Below are positions 1 to 7,781 of a DNA stretch of 12,191 nt, one piece after another. The DNA comes from Euperipatoides rowelli (taxonomy: Eukaryota > Onychophora > Udeonychophora > Euonychophora > Peripatopsidae): the NCBI GenBank assembly GCA_003024985.2, contig PXIH01S0021093.1. The stretch is one strand, 5' to 3'. Within the stretch, counting starts at the first letter, position 1, and every line of letters begins with the position of its first letter. The position numbers and the translations under genes are program-made. The notes beneath the pieces are model-generated. The model had not been told where the DNA came from. It ran no database searches and was given only the letters and a program-made list of their open reading frames with translations.

Positions 1-1018
1 AAAATAGTTTAGGGTATTTCAATGTTTTAAATTCTATAAGATTTAAACCTCTGCTTTATTTACAAGTTCAAATCAAGTTTTAAAACAAAAGGTTAATTAA
101 AAAATAGCAATTTACCAATTGCTTAGAAATATTAGGATAGGTTCAAAATATTTACTCAGTTTTTTTTAACAAATTAAAATGTAATAAGCGACCACACTAT
201 GTAATTAATTACCTCTGCATTTTTATCATTCTGATATTGTTTTAACTCTTATCCCTTTTTGAAACAATAACTTACAAATGGTCTCAATTATCTCTGTAAT
301 TGAAAAGATAAATCGCATCATACTGATAATCATCTGAATTAAAGACAAGCATGAAAAACTCTTGGATTAGATTTATTAGAGAAGCAGACCAAGTAATTAG
401 ATTTCCTACTACTGCTTGGATTCAAGCCATATTAGACTTGGAAAAGGGGGGTGGAGCTCCAAAGAACTAATTTTAATCTGATAGAAAGACGAATAAATGG
501 GGTTTTAGCAATAAACTCCGTCAACTTGTAATCACAATACATTATTTAATTGGTGAAAATTAATCCTATTTAGGATTCCATAGAATTCTTAGGGTATAAA
601 CAATTTAAAATTAACATATAAAAACATTTGAAATCCATTCTTCCTCTTAAATATTTAATTACAACCTCCCTTTGATTGTTGATACATATAATTCCTCAAT
701 TTGCATGAAAATGATTGAAAATTTGAAATAATTGTAGGAAAACGTTAATTAATGTTTGGTTACAAACATAAAACTTAGATTAGTCTTTTTATATATTTTA
801 ATTTTTTTTAAAAATGAACAGTAAACAAATATGCTAATTATTCATAAGTAATTAAATTACAAACAAAAAAAAATACACTTTAATGTTCGGCTTGTTCTTA
901 CTGTAGGAATGAAATCTTTATTTCATTTTTCATTAATCTACTAGATAAAATGTCATTAATATAGGAAATTCCATCCCTTTCCCTATACAATAACTATTTA
1001 TTTGTCTACAAAGCTGCA
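1..1018. other. AT-rich intergenic or intronic DNA, no gene seen
   Basis: All six frames are broken by frequent stops. I see no exon-like block with flanking splice signals, no RNA gene and no terminal inverted repeats. Short A/T homopolymers and TTAATTAA-type strings are common. The part around 340-475 is slightly richer in G and C, but no reading frame stays open through it. Confidence 0.6.
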
Positions 1019-1042
1019 GTTAGAGAATTTTATACGTTTTGA

Positions 1043-1050
1043 GAAAATTC
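1043..1050. repeat. 8-bp target site duplication of MITE A (left)
   Basis: GAAAATTC lies directly outside the left TIR and is repeated exactly at 1301-1308 outside the right TIR. Removing 1051-1308 rejoins repeat B so that it is colinear with the copy near 7368-7393. This is direct evidence of transposition into a pre-existing repeat. Confidence 0.85.
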
Positions 1051-1300
1051 GGTCAGATTCCGCTATCTGCCCACCAATATGGCTGAAGGTAGTAAGTTAA
1101 AATTACATACATTGGTGCTCAGCAAAAGATTACTTCACCTCTAGATTATCCTAAAGTTCAGGGTTATGGTAAGGTTAGGACTGTAAATTAAATACACTAA
1201 TATTGCGAGAAAAAATACTAATTTCATACACTATTACATTTTAGTTGTTGTGCGACTCCTAATGTTAATTATGTTGGTGGGCAGATAACGGAATCTAACC
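1051..1300 (-). mobile_element. MITE A, copy 1: 250-bp non-autonomous DNA transposon
   Basis: The element starts with GGTCAGATTCCG and ends with CGGAATCTAACC. The two 27-bp ends (1051-1077 and 1274-1300) are inverted repeats with two mismatches, and each includes a CTGCCCACCAA block. An exact 8-bp duplication flanks it. It has no open frame that could encode a transposase, so it would need enzyme supplied in trans. The strand is arbitrary: 'minus' means its internal core (AACCTTACC...AACCCTGAAC) reads on the minus strand. Copy 2 at 10361-10579 has the opposite orientation. An 8-bp duplication is usual for hAT, P and Merlin-type elements. The GG...CC ends do not fit the usual hAT CAG start, so I leave the superfamily open. 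Confidence 0.88.
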
Positions 1301-1308
1301 GAAAATTC
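1301..1308. repeat. 8-bp target site duplication of MITE A (right)
   Basis: This is an exact copy of GAAAATTC at 1043-1050, immediately after the terminal CTAACC of the right TIR. Confidence 0.85.
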
Positions 1309-1404
1309 CCAACTCTCACTCCTCACATTCCCAACTCACAACTATTGAACAGTTTTTCCTTCACTTTCATCTGGGGTTTTCCCAACTGCCAACACAATTT
1401 ACAC

Positions 1405-1713
1405 ATGAGCTTAGAAACCGCTCATATAATCCACATTTGAGTCACGTGATCAAAATTAAGATCATAGCAGCCTTAATTTTTTTTTATTTACAGTTCTAAC
1501 CTTACCGTAACCCTGAACCCTATGTCCTACTGCGTATTAAACCCTCTATGCCCCAACCCTATGTAAATCTAGAGGTGCAATAATTCTTTTTTGATCAACT
1601 TCGAGAGTTTTGAGATAACTTCTGGCAGCATTACCGTAATGCTGAAAATACATGAGCAGATGTCAAAACACGGTAAAAAATGTGGATTATATGAACGGTT
1701 TCTAGCGTCTCAT
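1405..1713 (+). mobile_element. MITE C: about 310-bp element with TIRs unlike MITE A
   Basis: The left arm (1405-1438) and right arm (1678-1713) are inverted repeats. Both contain TAGAAACCG, one variable base, then TCATATAATCCACATTT, with a 2-base length difference near the outer edge. It sits inside repeat B copy 1. Its core at about 1486-1590 resembles the core of MITE A (CAGT.CTAACCTTACC, AACCCTGAACCCT, then TCTAGAGGTG.AATAAT). It carries an extra stretch near 1527-1562. The exact termini are uncertain. TTTCCCAA occurs at 1378-1385 and 1717-1724, and CAATTT at 1395-1400 and 1714-1719; either could be the target duplication, but neither abuts both arms. No transposase frame is present. Confidence 0.7.
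1626..1644. repeat. Perfect 9-bp-arm inverted repeat inside MITE C
   Basis: CAGCATTAC, one central C, then GTAATGCTG form a perfect dyad. It lies between the shared core and the right arm of MITE C. It may be a subterminal transposase-binding dyad or simply part of the element's foldback structure. Confidence 0.6.
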
Positions 1714-1765
1714 CAATTTCCCAATTTTTGCACTTTCAGCCAAAATTGGAGGGGGAAGCTACCTT

Positions 1766-2629
1766 CTACCCTACCTTAGCGATGTCCTTGTGTGTTTGCA
1801 CAGATCCATTATTGCTTGTATGGGGCTGTCTGTGAACAAAATCATCCATGTCTGTGATCTTTGATCTGGACTGATAACCGTTTCTGTGCAGACTTCATGT
1901 TCGTGCATGTAGTAGAGTCGCTACAAACCAGTAAACAACGTATCATATAAATTTAGAAAGTATATTTCCAAAATAAGTTGAATCTAAATTTTTATAAAAT
2001 AAAATACAATTTCATAGTGAATATAAAATATATACTCTGTATATATTAAATATTTAGCATTGAGACACTTGAAAGAATAACAAACCTACAATAAATTAAT
2101 TAGTCCACTCAAATATTTTAAGCAATAGATCAGTATAATGAAAAAGTAAACTTAAAAAAACAACTAATCCTTTTTCTCTCTCTCCCCACCCCCTTTTAAA
2201 TAAGAAAAAATAAAACATATAAAATATTAATATTTATCAGTAAATGTATTACCATATGATCTGAGTAATAAATTTACCGATAAAGTTGATGTTTATAAAA
2301 AAAATGAATACCGGTACTCTAATAACAAATAATAATAGCCAATGTTTTAGCAACTACTTGTTCAAATCTTACTGATCATTGATCATTAGCTAAAGATTTT
2401 ACACCTAAATGTGCCAAGATAAAATAATCCATTAAATACTTTGTAAAAAAGGAATTTCATTTACATTAAGCATGAAATATCTAGGCCTTAAGTTTATTTG
2501 ATGCTTAAGAATGAGAATACCTTGTGTAAGTATGATGGCTTCAGAGTTAATCCAATTTCTTTGTCTTGCATATTTTTAAATACAAGGTCTGATAATTCTA
2601 CATTAGTTTGACAGGTCTCCCCACATACG
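1766..2629. other. AT-rich DNA, no gene seen
   Basis: About 1780-1925 has more balanced composition and many TGTCTGTG/CAGA-type words, but no open frame or RNA fold that I recognise. The rest is A/T-rich. A polypyrimidine run of 29 bases with a single A lies at 2169-2197. No branch point or acceptor arrangement follows it, so it is not evidence of an exon. Confidence 0.5.
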
Positions 2630-2669
2630 GGATTCTCAATACATAAAATGGATTCTCAATACATAAAAT
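2630..2669 (+). repeat. Perfect tandem duplication of a 20-bp unit
   Basis: The unit GGATTCTCAATACATAAAAT occurs twice back to back (2630-2649 and 2650-2669) without mismatch. Perfect identity suggests a recent local duplication or slippage event. Confidence 0.9.
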
Positions 2670-4514
2670 CTCGCACCAGCATTTCATTTTATTACGAGAA
2701 ATTTTAGCATGATTGTTTCACTTAAAATTACTCACCACCTAGTATTCTTAACTTTAGTCAGGATACTATTCCTACATTTTATAGAATTTATTTTGATTTG
2801 ATTCAGTTGATGCCACAAGTCAATGTGGTAATTTAATTATTGCACATTTTATGTAACTTTAATTTCTTTTGATCTACATTTTTTTAATGGATTATGTTTT
2901 AAACACACATTTCTAAAAAATTGATACGACTCATACCAAATGGTTCAAAGTTTTTATATTTACACAGTGATGCAGTCCTATTTCAAAAAGAACTAGAACC
3001 ACCAAACATAAAGTATTATATCAGCATACTGAAAGGGGTAAATTTCACCTGAACTTTAGGGGTCCCGGCTCTGATCCTGAAATCTTTTGCTTTTTAATTA
3101 ATTGTGTGTCTTTTTGTGATATGTGAAACTTAATAATTCTTTTAATCACAAGTGAATGATTTATCATGGTTTTGTCTTTTTTGTCAATTTTTTAAAAAAG
3201 GAAAGACCTACCTGAGTGTGCCCTGCCTTATATAAAAAATTTCAGGGCTCTACCCTAGTCCCATTACTCCTCCCCTCCCCCTCTGCATGTACATGGGTGT
3301 CCACAGAAGCTTCTTCGAGGATGAAGGCAAAATTCTTTGAAAGATTACTATTGATATTTTCTAAGATAATGGATATGGCTTCTTATCCAAAAAAGCAGAA
3401 TTTTTACTTGTTAAGCTAATTTTTAAATAATTCAAAATTATTTTTTGAGAAAGTTCAATAACCAATGTAAAAATTGTAAAGAATTTAGACAAAAATGGCT
3501 GGATTCCACTTTCCGGTTCCACCAAGGTGGAGGCCAATCGAGGTGTAAATTATCAATAATTGAATGATCTGTGGGTTTTTAGAGCAAGTATAATTTACTT
3601 AATTATTTTACATTAATATAGCTGCTTTTTCAAGTTGATGGTGAGTTTGCATTTTTGTTACAGTACTATTATGTTTACTGTTTTAAAATCTTTTTCACAC
3701 AAGTTAGAGATAGGATCTGTGTAGTCTCAAGGTTGGGATATTATTAAAATCATTTTGAAATTATGAATGTATTGACTAATTGATAATATATGTATGTTTG
3801 GATGAGGGCCATCTTGGGTAAACTGGAATCTTGCTACAATAATATTTAACCACAACAATTGTTAAAAAAAACAAACCCACGCACAATTTTTACTATTTAT
3901 ATACAATAAACAGTCTCTTCGGGATTTGCACTCCAAAACATCAATTCTACGATCCACAAATTATTTCTTATAATAATTTCATCTTTCTGCATGATGATTG
4001 CAAGTTTACACATCGTACTTGCTTAGAGCATTCGAGCATGAAGCAGAGTGATTATGCAGACATTACACTTCACTTCTAAGATATGTTTTCCTCTTATGGA
4101 AAATACAACTCGGCGCTAAGCTAAGAAGAGAAGAGTCAAATCCTTTGGTTATCAGACTGATCAGTAAAGAAAGAGATGGAAAAGACTGTACTCCCCACTT
4201 CGTTTTTTTTTTTAAGCCAGCATTCAGCATGGAAGCTTTTATGACTTATGTGCTTTTTCTCAATTAGACGCTGCATTCAGCATTAGTGTTACATTTGATT
4301 TTTGTACGGAGAAAACTGATTTTTCTTGCGTTTAATGCACCTGTGAAAGAGTTTTTAAAAATCACATTTCCAAATTTCCAGGTATGGTGTGAAAGCACAA
4401 ATTATTTCCTCTCCCATTCCTCTGCAAATACTCATCCTCTTGTAACTACTATGGATGTTTGTAGGTTTGATAATACTGTAGTTTGATAAGTCTTCCCAGA
4501 ATCATGGCACGAGA
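2670..4514. other. AT-rich DNA, no gene seen
   Basis: No frame is convincingly coding. A short C/T-rich stretch lies near 3250-3285. A small dyad, TCCACC AA GGTGGA, lies near 3518-3531. GCATTCAGCAT occurs twice near 4220 and 4272. The open frame at 3216-3419 starts at GTG and has no supporting context, so I treat it as chance. Confidence 0.5.
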
Positions 4515-4712
4515 CGGAATCCTTGCGACATGGGCAGGATTCTGACTTAGAGGCTGCAGTCGTATTCGTCGGACTCGGCTTTGTGCCACCGGCCTTTCGA
4601 CCAAGTGCGAGGACCGAACTTCTGAACCCATGTTTCCTCTTGTACTAAGTGGGTTGCCATGGTGAGGACTTTGCCGTTAAAAAAACGCTTTCATCGGTAG
4701 GGTAAATATAAC
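4515..4712 (-). pseudogene. Diverged 28S rRNA 3'-end fragment (antisense)
   Basis: Read on the minus strand, this stretch follows the order of conserved blocks near the 3' end of nuclear large-subunit rRNA. TTTACCCTAC.GATGA (around 4691-4706) comes first, then CCATGG (4657-4662). The sarcin-ricin loop region follows at 4633-4646, then GGTTCAGA, then CTTGGTCGAAAGGCC (4591-4605). CCTCTAAGTCAGAATCC comes last (around 4537-4554), with a weaker match on to about 4518. It is not functional. The sarcin-ricin loop reads AGTACAAGAGGAAA where AGTACGAGAGGAAC is nearly invariant. Roughly 17-20 extra bases lie between the first two blocks, and substitutions are scattered throughout. Only about 200 bases are present, against several kilobases for a full gene. 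It could be a retroposed or translocated rDNA scrap, or one member of an rRNA-derived repeat family. Confidence 0.82.
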
Positions 4713-4847
4713 AGAAGTTAACTTTTTTTTTAAACCAAATATCTGTTGTATAGGAAAGAGACATTACATGTAATAGCAATTCATTAAAATAACGGTTTAC
4801 CTTGTTGGTCATTTTACATACATTTCATATTATAAACTACCGTAGTT

Positions 4848-4871
4848 TAAAAGCCCATTAAAAATGACGGA
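4848..4871 (+). repeat. 24-bp direct repeat, copy 1
   Basis: TAAAAGCCCAT, then TAAAAATGACGGA, matches 4898-4921 with two mismatches. The repeat period is 50 bp. The sequence between the copies is not itself repeated, so this is a spaced direct repeat rather than a full tandem array. Confidence 0.8.
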
Positions 4872-4897
4872 CATTAAGTTCTTCCTTCTTAGCTTGC

Positions 4898-4921
4898 TAA
4901 AAGCCCATCAAGAATGACGGA
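4898..4921 (+). repeat. 24-bp direct repeat, copy 2
   Basis: This is the second copy of the element at 4848-4871, differing at two positions (TTA to TCA and AAA to AGA). It could be a duplicated protein-binding site or the remnant of a local duplication. Confidence 0.8.
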
Positions 4922-5124
4922 TACAGCGAAATCTATGGACAGAAAATAGAGCGAAAACAGAGCAGTGTGACAGACATCAGGACCAAACTGGCCTTTTATT
5001 ATAGTTAGATTATTACAAACTACTTGAATTAAAAGTTCTCCACATTAATAAATAGGTAAACTTGTTCCATTACACTTTGAAAATGACATGAAGATTTTTG
5101 TTTGTTCAGTTGGCAATATCTTTT

Positions 5125-5131
5125 TATATAA
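5125..5131 (+). promoter_or_regulatory. TATA-like box upstream of the 5175 frame
   Basis: TATATAA lies 44 bases before the ATG at 5175, which is a plausible spacing for a TATA box and a short leader. Strings like this are common by chance in DNA this AT-rich. Confidence 0.15.
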
Positions 5132-5174
5132 TAGAGTAAGGTTTGCTACTCCTCAACCACTCATCCTAGTATAA

Positions 5175-5417
5175 ATGTTTGATTTACTTGAAAGCACTGC
5201 TAAAACAGATCCAACTGATGCTATTTTGGTTCCTTATGACTTTCACTGCCCTGGGGATGAATTTTTGAAAAATTCAGATAAAAGTAGCACCAAAAGTTTT
5301 CTTTTTAACTGTATAGCAAACTCCAGAGCTCCAATTATTCCGAAACAGCTTGTGATAGATTTTGAAAAATTATTTGTAGAGTGGCTTCTTTTGCTAGTCT
5401 TTTTATATTTTTCTTAA
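5175..5417 (+). CDS. Unrecognised 80-codon open frame (possible exon or remnant)
   Basis: This is the longest frame here with a true ATG. An in-frame TAA sits directly before the ATG, so the frame cannot extend upstream without splicing. The first 60 or so residues have mixed composition with acidic and basic residues, Pro, Cys and Gly. The last 15 are mostly Leu, Val and Phe and look like translated T-rich DNA. A stretch near residues 53-64 (APIIPKQLVIDFEK) vaguely resembles the 'DFE' region of MULE-type transposases. I would not base a family call on that. In DNA of about one-third G+C, frames of this length are expected a few times per 12 kb by chance. No clear splice sites or polyadenylation signal define a gene. 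Confidence 0.2.
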   Translation: MFDLLESTAKTDPTDAILVPYDFHCPGDEFLKNSDKSSTKSFLFNCIANSRAPIIPKQLVIDFEKLFVEWLLLLVFLYFS

Positions 5418-5759
5418 TACTGTATAATCAGATTTTTTTAAAAAAAAAGTAATGTTCACTTACTGTATGTTGTGATTTGAATTGTTAAATTGTCCAAATT
5501 TATTCTAAATCGTTGACAATTCTGTTTATTTATGGCCAATCAATTTAAAAAAAAAAGAGTAAATAGTAGCATGGCCTACACAGCTGTTTTATTTCGCAGC
5601 TGATCTCAATTCTAAAGAAAAATGGCTCTAGGAATCTTTATTAATTACTGTGTATATTTGCAGTAATTGTCTTTTCTTTAAACTAGTTCGTTTCCCTTCT
5701 CTAGCCCCCCCATACAACCAAACTTGATCAGCTTTCAGCATTAATCATGTAGAAAATTA

Positions 5760-5844
5760 CTGTTGAAACAGTTGGTGTTTCAGCTTAAATAAGCTCCTGT
5801 TGCCAAAACTGGCTCATCTTTATCAAACCAAGCTGTTTCAACAG
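5760..5844 (+). other. Imperfect 85-nt hairpin
   Basis: CTGTTGAAACAG (5760-5771) pairs perfectly with CTGTTTCAACAG (5833-5844). After a single bulged G at 5832, TTGGT (5772-5776) pairs with ACCAA (5827-5831). The interior contains a smaller hairpin, AGCTTA AA TAAGCT. The stem is therefore 17 pairs with one bulge, followed by a loose interior. The size is in the range of an animal miRNA precursor, but the paired arm is shorter than usual. A small foldback transposon or a chance dyad is equally possible. Confidence 0.5.
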
Positions 5845-6093
5845 CTTAAGGAAACCGGATAAAAAAGATTAGCTAAATTTATTTATTTTGGTTATTTTTA
5901 ATTTCGTTTTGGAAATTCTAATTCTNGAATTTCATCCAAAAAGCGGAAGAAAAAAAAATAAAAATTAAAATTGTTGTTTTAAATATTACTAATAGAAACC
6001 CATAATTTACCCATTTCGACTGTAATTTTTTGGGGGCCAAAGAATTTTGTGTTATGTTTGGAACTGTGTTAAACATTCCCAAGTTATTTGCTT

Positions 6094-6122
6094 CCCCCCC
6101 CCCCATCCCCCCCAAAAAAAAA
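6094..6122. repeat. Homopolymer tract C11-AT-C7-A9
   Basis: Eleven Cs, AT, seven Cs and nine As occur in succession. The minus strand carries the G-runs and could form a G-quadruplex. Such tracts are also prone to sequencing and assembly length errors. Confidence 0.9.
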
Positions 6123-6931
6123 TGGGCAAGTCTATTTTAGTTGTCTACTCACCTATTAATAATTATAGTAGAAACCCATTGAATTTATGCTTTTCATTTT
6201 CATTCTTTTATATCTAAATCTTATTGTATTTACTTGCCTACGTAGTAATGTATTAAAGTTTTAATTTTAAAAGCAAACAATAGAATAAGCGATCTGATAA
6301 AATTTGTCGGCAAACTCATCGGGAACTTTGTGGCCCCCACCACTCACACACCGTGTACCGAATGTAATTTTTGGCTTGTAATGGCACTTATAGACGGTAA
6401 GAGCTTTCTTCGGCTATCTCAATCATATTTTTACGTTCAGCCGTTCTCTCACAATGAATTGGACAGTAAAAAACCTTATAGAATAAAAGATTGTCATCAT
6501 GTGAAATTAATAATTCTAGACCTTGGTATTTTGTACTTTGACGTAATTACATAGAAGGACGTAATATTTTAAGAATTAAGTATACTGAATTCAATAGTCC
6601 GGACTATATTTATGAATGTTTCATTTTAATAATGAACCTTTATCTCTTTAGTAATTCAAATACAGTGAATCCTAAAATCATCAACATTCAATGTGCTTCA
6701 GACACTGTGGACCGTCCATAATCTTTCTTATGCTTAACATTTCCCGTGGACATAAACCTTTCATATCAGGTGTGAATAGTAGGCCCTGACGTTGGTCATA
6801 GCTGTTATATTAAGTTCTGAACTTACGTTTAGCCATGGTAGCCGATTTTATTTCAATTAACCACTAAACACACTGTTTCTTCTCTTGAGGATTCATGATT
6901 ACTGAGCGATTATGCAAGACTTGTGTTTATG

Positions 6932-6943
6932 ACAACAGGTGGC
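6932..6943 (+). promoter_or_regulatory. Degenerate CTCF-like motif, unit 1
   Basis: ACAACAGGTGGC sits at the same place in unit 1 as the intact motifs in units 2 and 3. It has lost two bases of the CCASYAGRKGGC consensus at its 5' side. Confidence 0.3.
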
Positions 6944-7068
6944 ACCACTTGTAACAATCACTTGACCAAGAATTGTAGCCGATTTTGTTTCAATTAACCA
7001 CTCAACACAATGTGCCTTCTCTTGAGGATTCATGACTACTGAGTGATTATGCAATACTTTTGTTTATG

Positions 7069-7080
7069 CCACCAGGTGGC
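7069..7080 (+). promoter_or_regulatory. CTCF-consensus-like motif, unit 2
   Basis: CCACCAGGTGGC fits the animal CTCF core CCASYAGRKGGC at every position. It is also the centre of the near-palindrome GCCACC AG GTGGC and contains an E-box (CAGGTG), so bHLH or Snail-type proteins are alternatives. Binding is an inference from the motif alone. Confidence 0.4.
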
Positions 7081-7166
7081 ACACTTGTATCATGCATATG
7101 ACCAAGAATGGTAGCTGATTTTGTGAGGATTTATGACTGAGTGATTATGAAAGACTTGTGGGTATG

Positions 7167-7178
7167 CCACCAGGTGGC
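7167..7178 (+). promoter_or_regulatory. CTCF-consensus-like motif, unit 3
   Basis: CCACCAGGTGGC is identical to the unit 2 motif, in the same orientation, 98 bp downstream. The motif is preserved although this unit has lost about 35 bases elsewhere. Confidence 0.4.
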
Positions 7179-7338
7179 ACCACTTGTCACACACACACGA
7201 TGACCAGAAATGCCATCTATGAAACTTTTTAATACATCTTTTAAATGACACCCGCCCAAAACTTCTGTGATATACAGTTAAATTTATTATTAATGTTTAA
7301 AGTTGCAAATGTCTTTTATTACACTTTGCAGGGCCAAA

Positions 7339-7491
7339 GTTATAGAATTTTATTGGAGGGGAGAAATGAGAACTTTTCCAATTTTGACTCCTCAAATTCT
7401 CAACTCACAACTATTGGATAGTTTTTCCTTCTCCTTCATCTGGATTTCTCCCAACTTTCGGACTTTCAGCCAAAGTTGGAGGAGGAAGTTA
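7339..7491 (+). repeat. Repeat B, copy 2 (uninterrupted)
   Basis: This aligns with the three pieces of copy 1 at 1019-1765, from GTTATAGAATTTTA through CAACTCACAACTATTG to ACTTTCAGCCAAA and the G-rich end. It shows what the site looked like before MITE A and MITE C inserted into copy 1. It includes a hairpin, CCAACTTT (7451-7458) with AAAGTTGG (7472-7479). The open frame at 7303-7518 is a consequence of the repeat and does not look like a gene. Confidence 0.75.
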
Positions 7492-7626
7492 GCGACACTC
7501 CTGACATCCTGTACATAATATTACTGTAATTCATCATATAATTTGGACATTTTCTTCTATATTTTTAACATCATACCCTTTGAAGGATGTACATATATAT
7601 CTATAAACTTTGTATAAGTATTTGTG

Positions 7627-7641
7627 TTTTTTTTTTTTTTT
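7627..7641. repeat. Poly(T) tract, 15 bases
   Basis: This is an uninterrupted run of T. It could be the reverse of a retroposon A-tail, but no retroposon body is recognisable next to it. Confidence 0.85.
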
Positions 7642-7773
7642 AGTTTTACACATCTAGAGTTCCTATTGCCACTTTGTAAACCAGTTTGTCTAAATTTTAA
7701 GGCTTAAATGATCATGTGGCATAAGTGAGTTCAAAACTTACAATTTCTAACTTTATCAGATGTGGAGTTAAGT

Positions 7774-7781
7774 CTCTAATG
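7774..7781. repeat. Left target duplication of the hAT MITE
   Basis: CTCTAATG directly precedes the CAGTG end. CTCTACCG (8089-8096) directly follows the other end. They agree at six of eight positions, including the CTCTA core often seen at hAT insertion sites. Confidence 0.65.

Larger units (their letters stand above)
1019..1765 (+). repeat. Repeat B, copy 1, split by two insertions
   Basis: Three pieces align in order with an uninterrupted copy at 7339-7491. The first piece is 1019-1050, the second about 1301-1385, and the third about 1717-1765. The middle piece shares a run reading CAACTCACAACTATTG and then AGTTTTTCCTTC with the other copy. The third shares ACTTTCAGCCAAA and a following G-rich stretch. 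The interruptions are MITE A (1051-1300) and MITE C (about 1405-1713). The family is not one I recognise, and no coding potential is evident. The two insertions mean this copy is older than both transposition events. Confidence 0.75.
5418..6837. other. Non-coding stretch with low-complexity tracts
   Basis: No gene is supported. It contains the hairpin at 5760-5844 and an unresolved base (n) at 5926. It also holds a C-rich/A-rich tract at 6094-6122. Around 6267-6549, frames are open on both strands at once (a plus frame from GTG at 6330 and two overlapping minus frames), so none can be preferred. 6700-6837 is more balanced in composition but unrecognised. Confidence 0.5.
6838..7210 (+). repeat. 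Three-unit tandem repeat (about 137-bp period)
   Basis: Units begin at GTAGCCGATT (6838), GTAGCCGATT (6975) and GTAGCTGATT (7111). Each continues with a GAGGATT.ATGA block, GAGYGATTATG, ACTTGTG/TTTGTT, and a GTGGCAC..CTTGT end, and closes with TGACCA. The third unit lacks about 35 bases after GATTTTG, corresponding to the TTTCAATTAACCAC segment of the other two. The units differ by scattered substitutions, so the array is not recent. A short CA run (about 7189-7197) interrupts the end of the third unit. Tandem cores of this size occur in some non-autonomous Helitron-like elements, but I could not identify Helitron ends. Confidence 0.9.

Noticed and set aside
1591-1779. 62-codon plus frame
   Set aside because: It starts at TTG, runs through the MITE C right arm and the repeat B fragment, and is explained by those repeats.
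2169-2197. Polypyrimidine tract as a 3' splice site
   Set aside because: No AG acceptor at a suitable distance is followed by an open exon-like frame.
3216-3419. 67-codon plus frame
   Set aside because: It starts at GTG, has no splice or promoter context and no recognisable domain; frames this long are expected by chance.
4449-4631. 60-codon minus frame
   Set aside because: It lies largely within the antisense 28S rRNA fragment, so the open frame is a by-product of rRNA sequence.
6267-6549. Two overlapping minus-strand frames (about 48 and 53 codons) with protein-like residues, suggesting a frameshifted pseudogene
   Set aside because: A plus-strand frame is open over the same bases, no frame has a family I recognise, and the length is within chance for this composition.
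6838-7210. CRISPR-like array
   Set aside because: Units are about 137 bp, diverged and contiguous, with no short repeat and unique spacers, and the DNA is eukaryotic.
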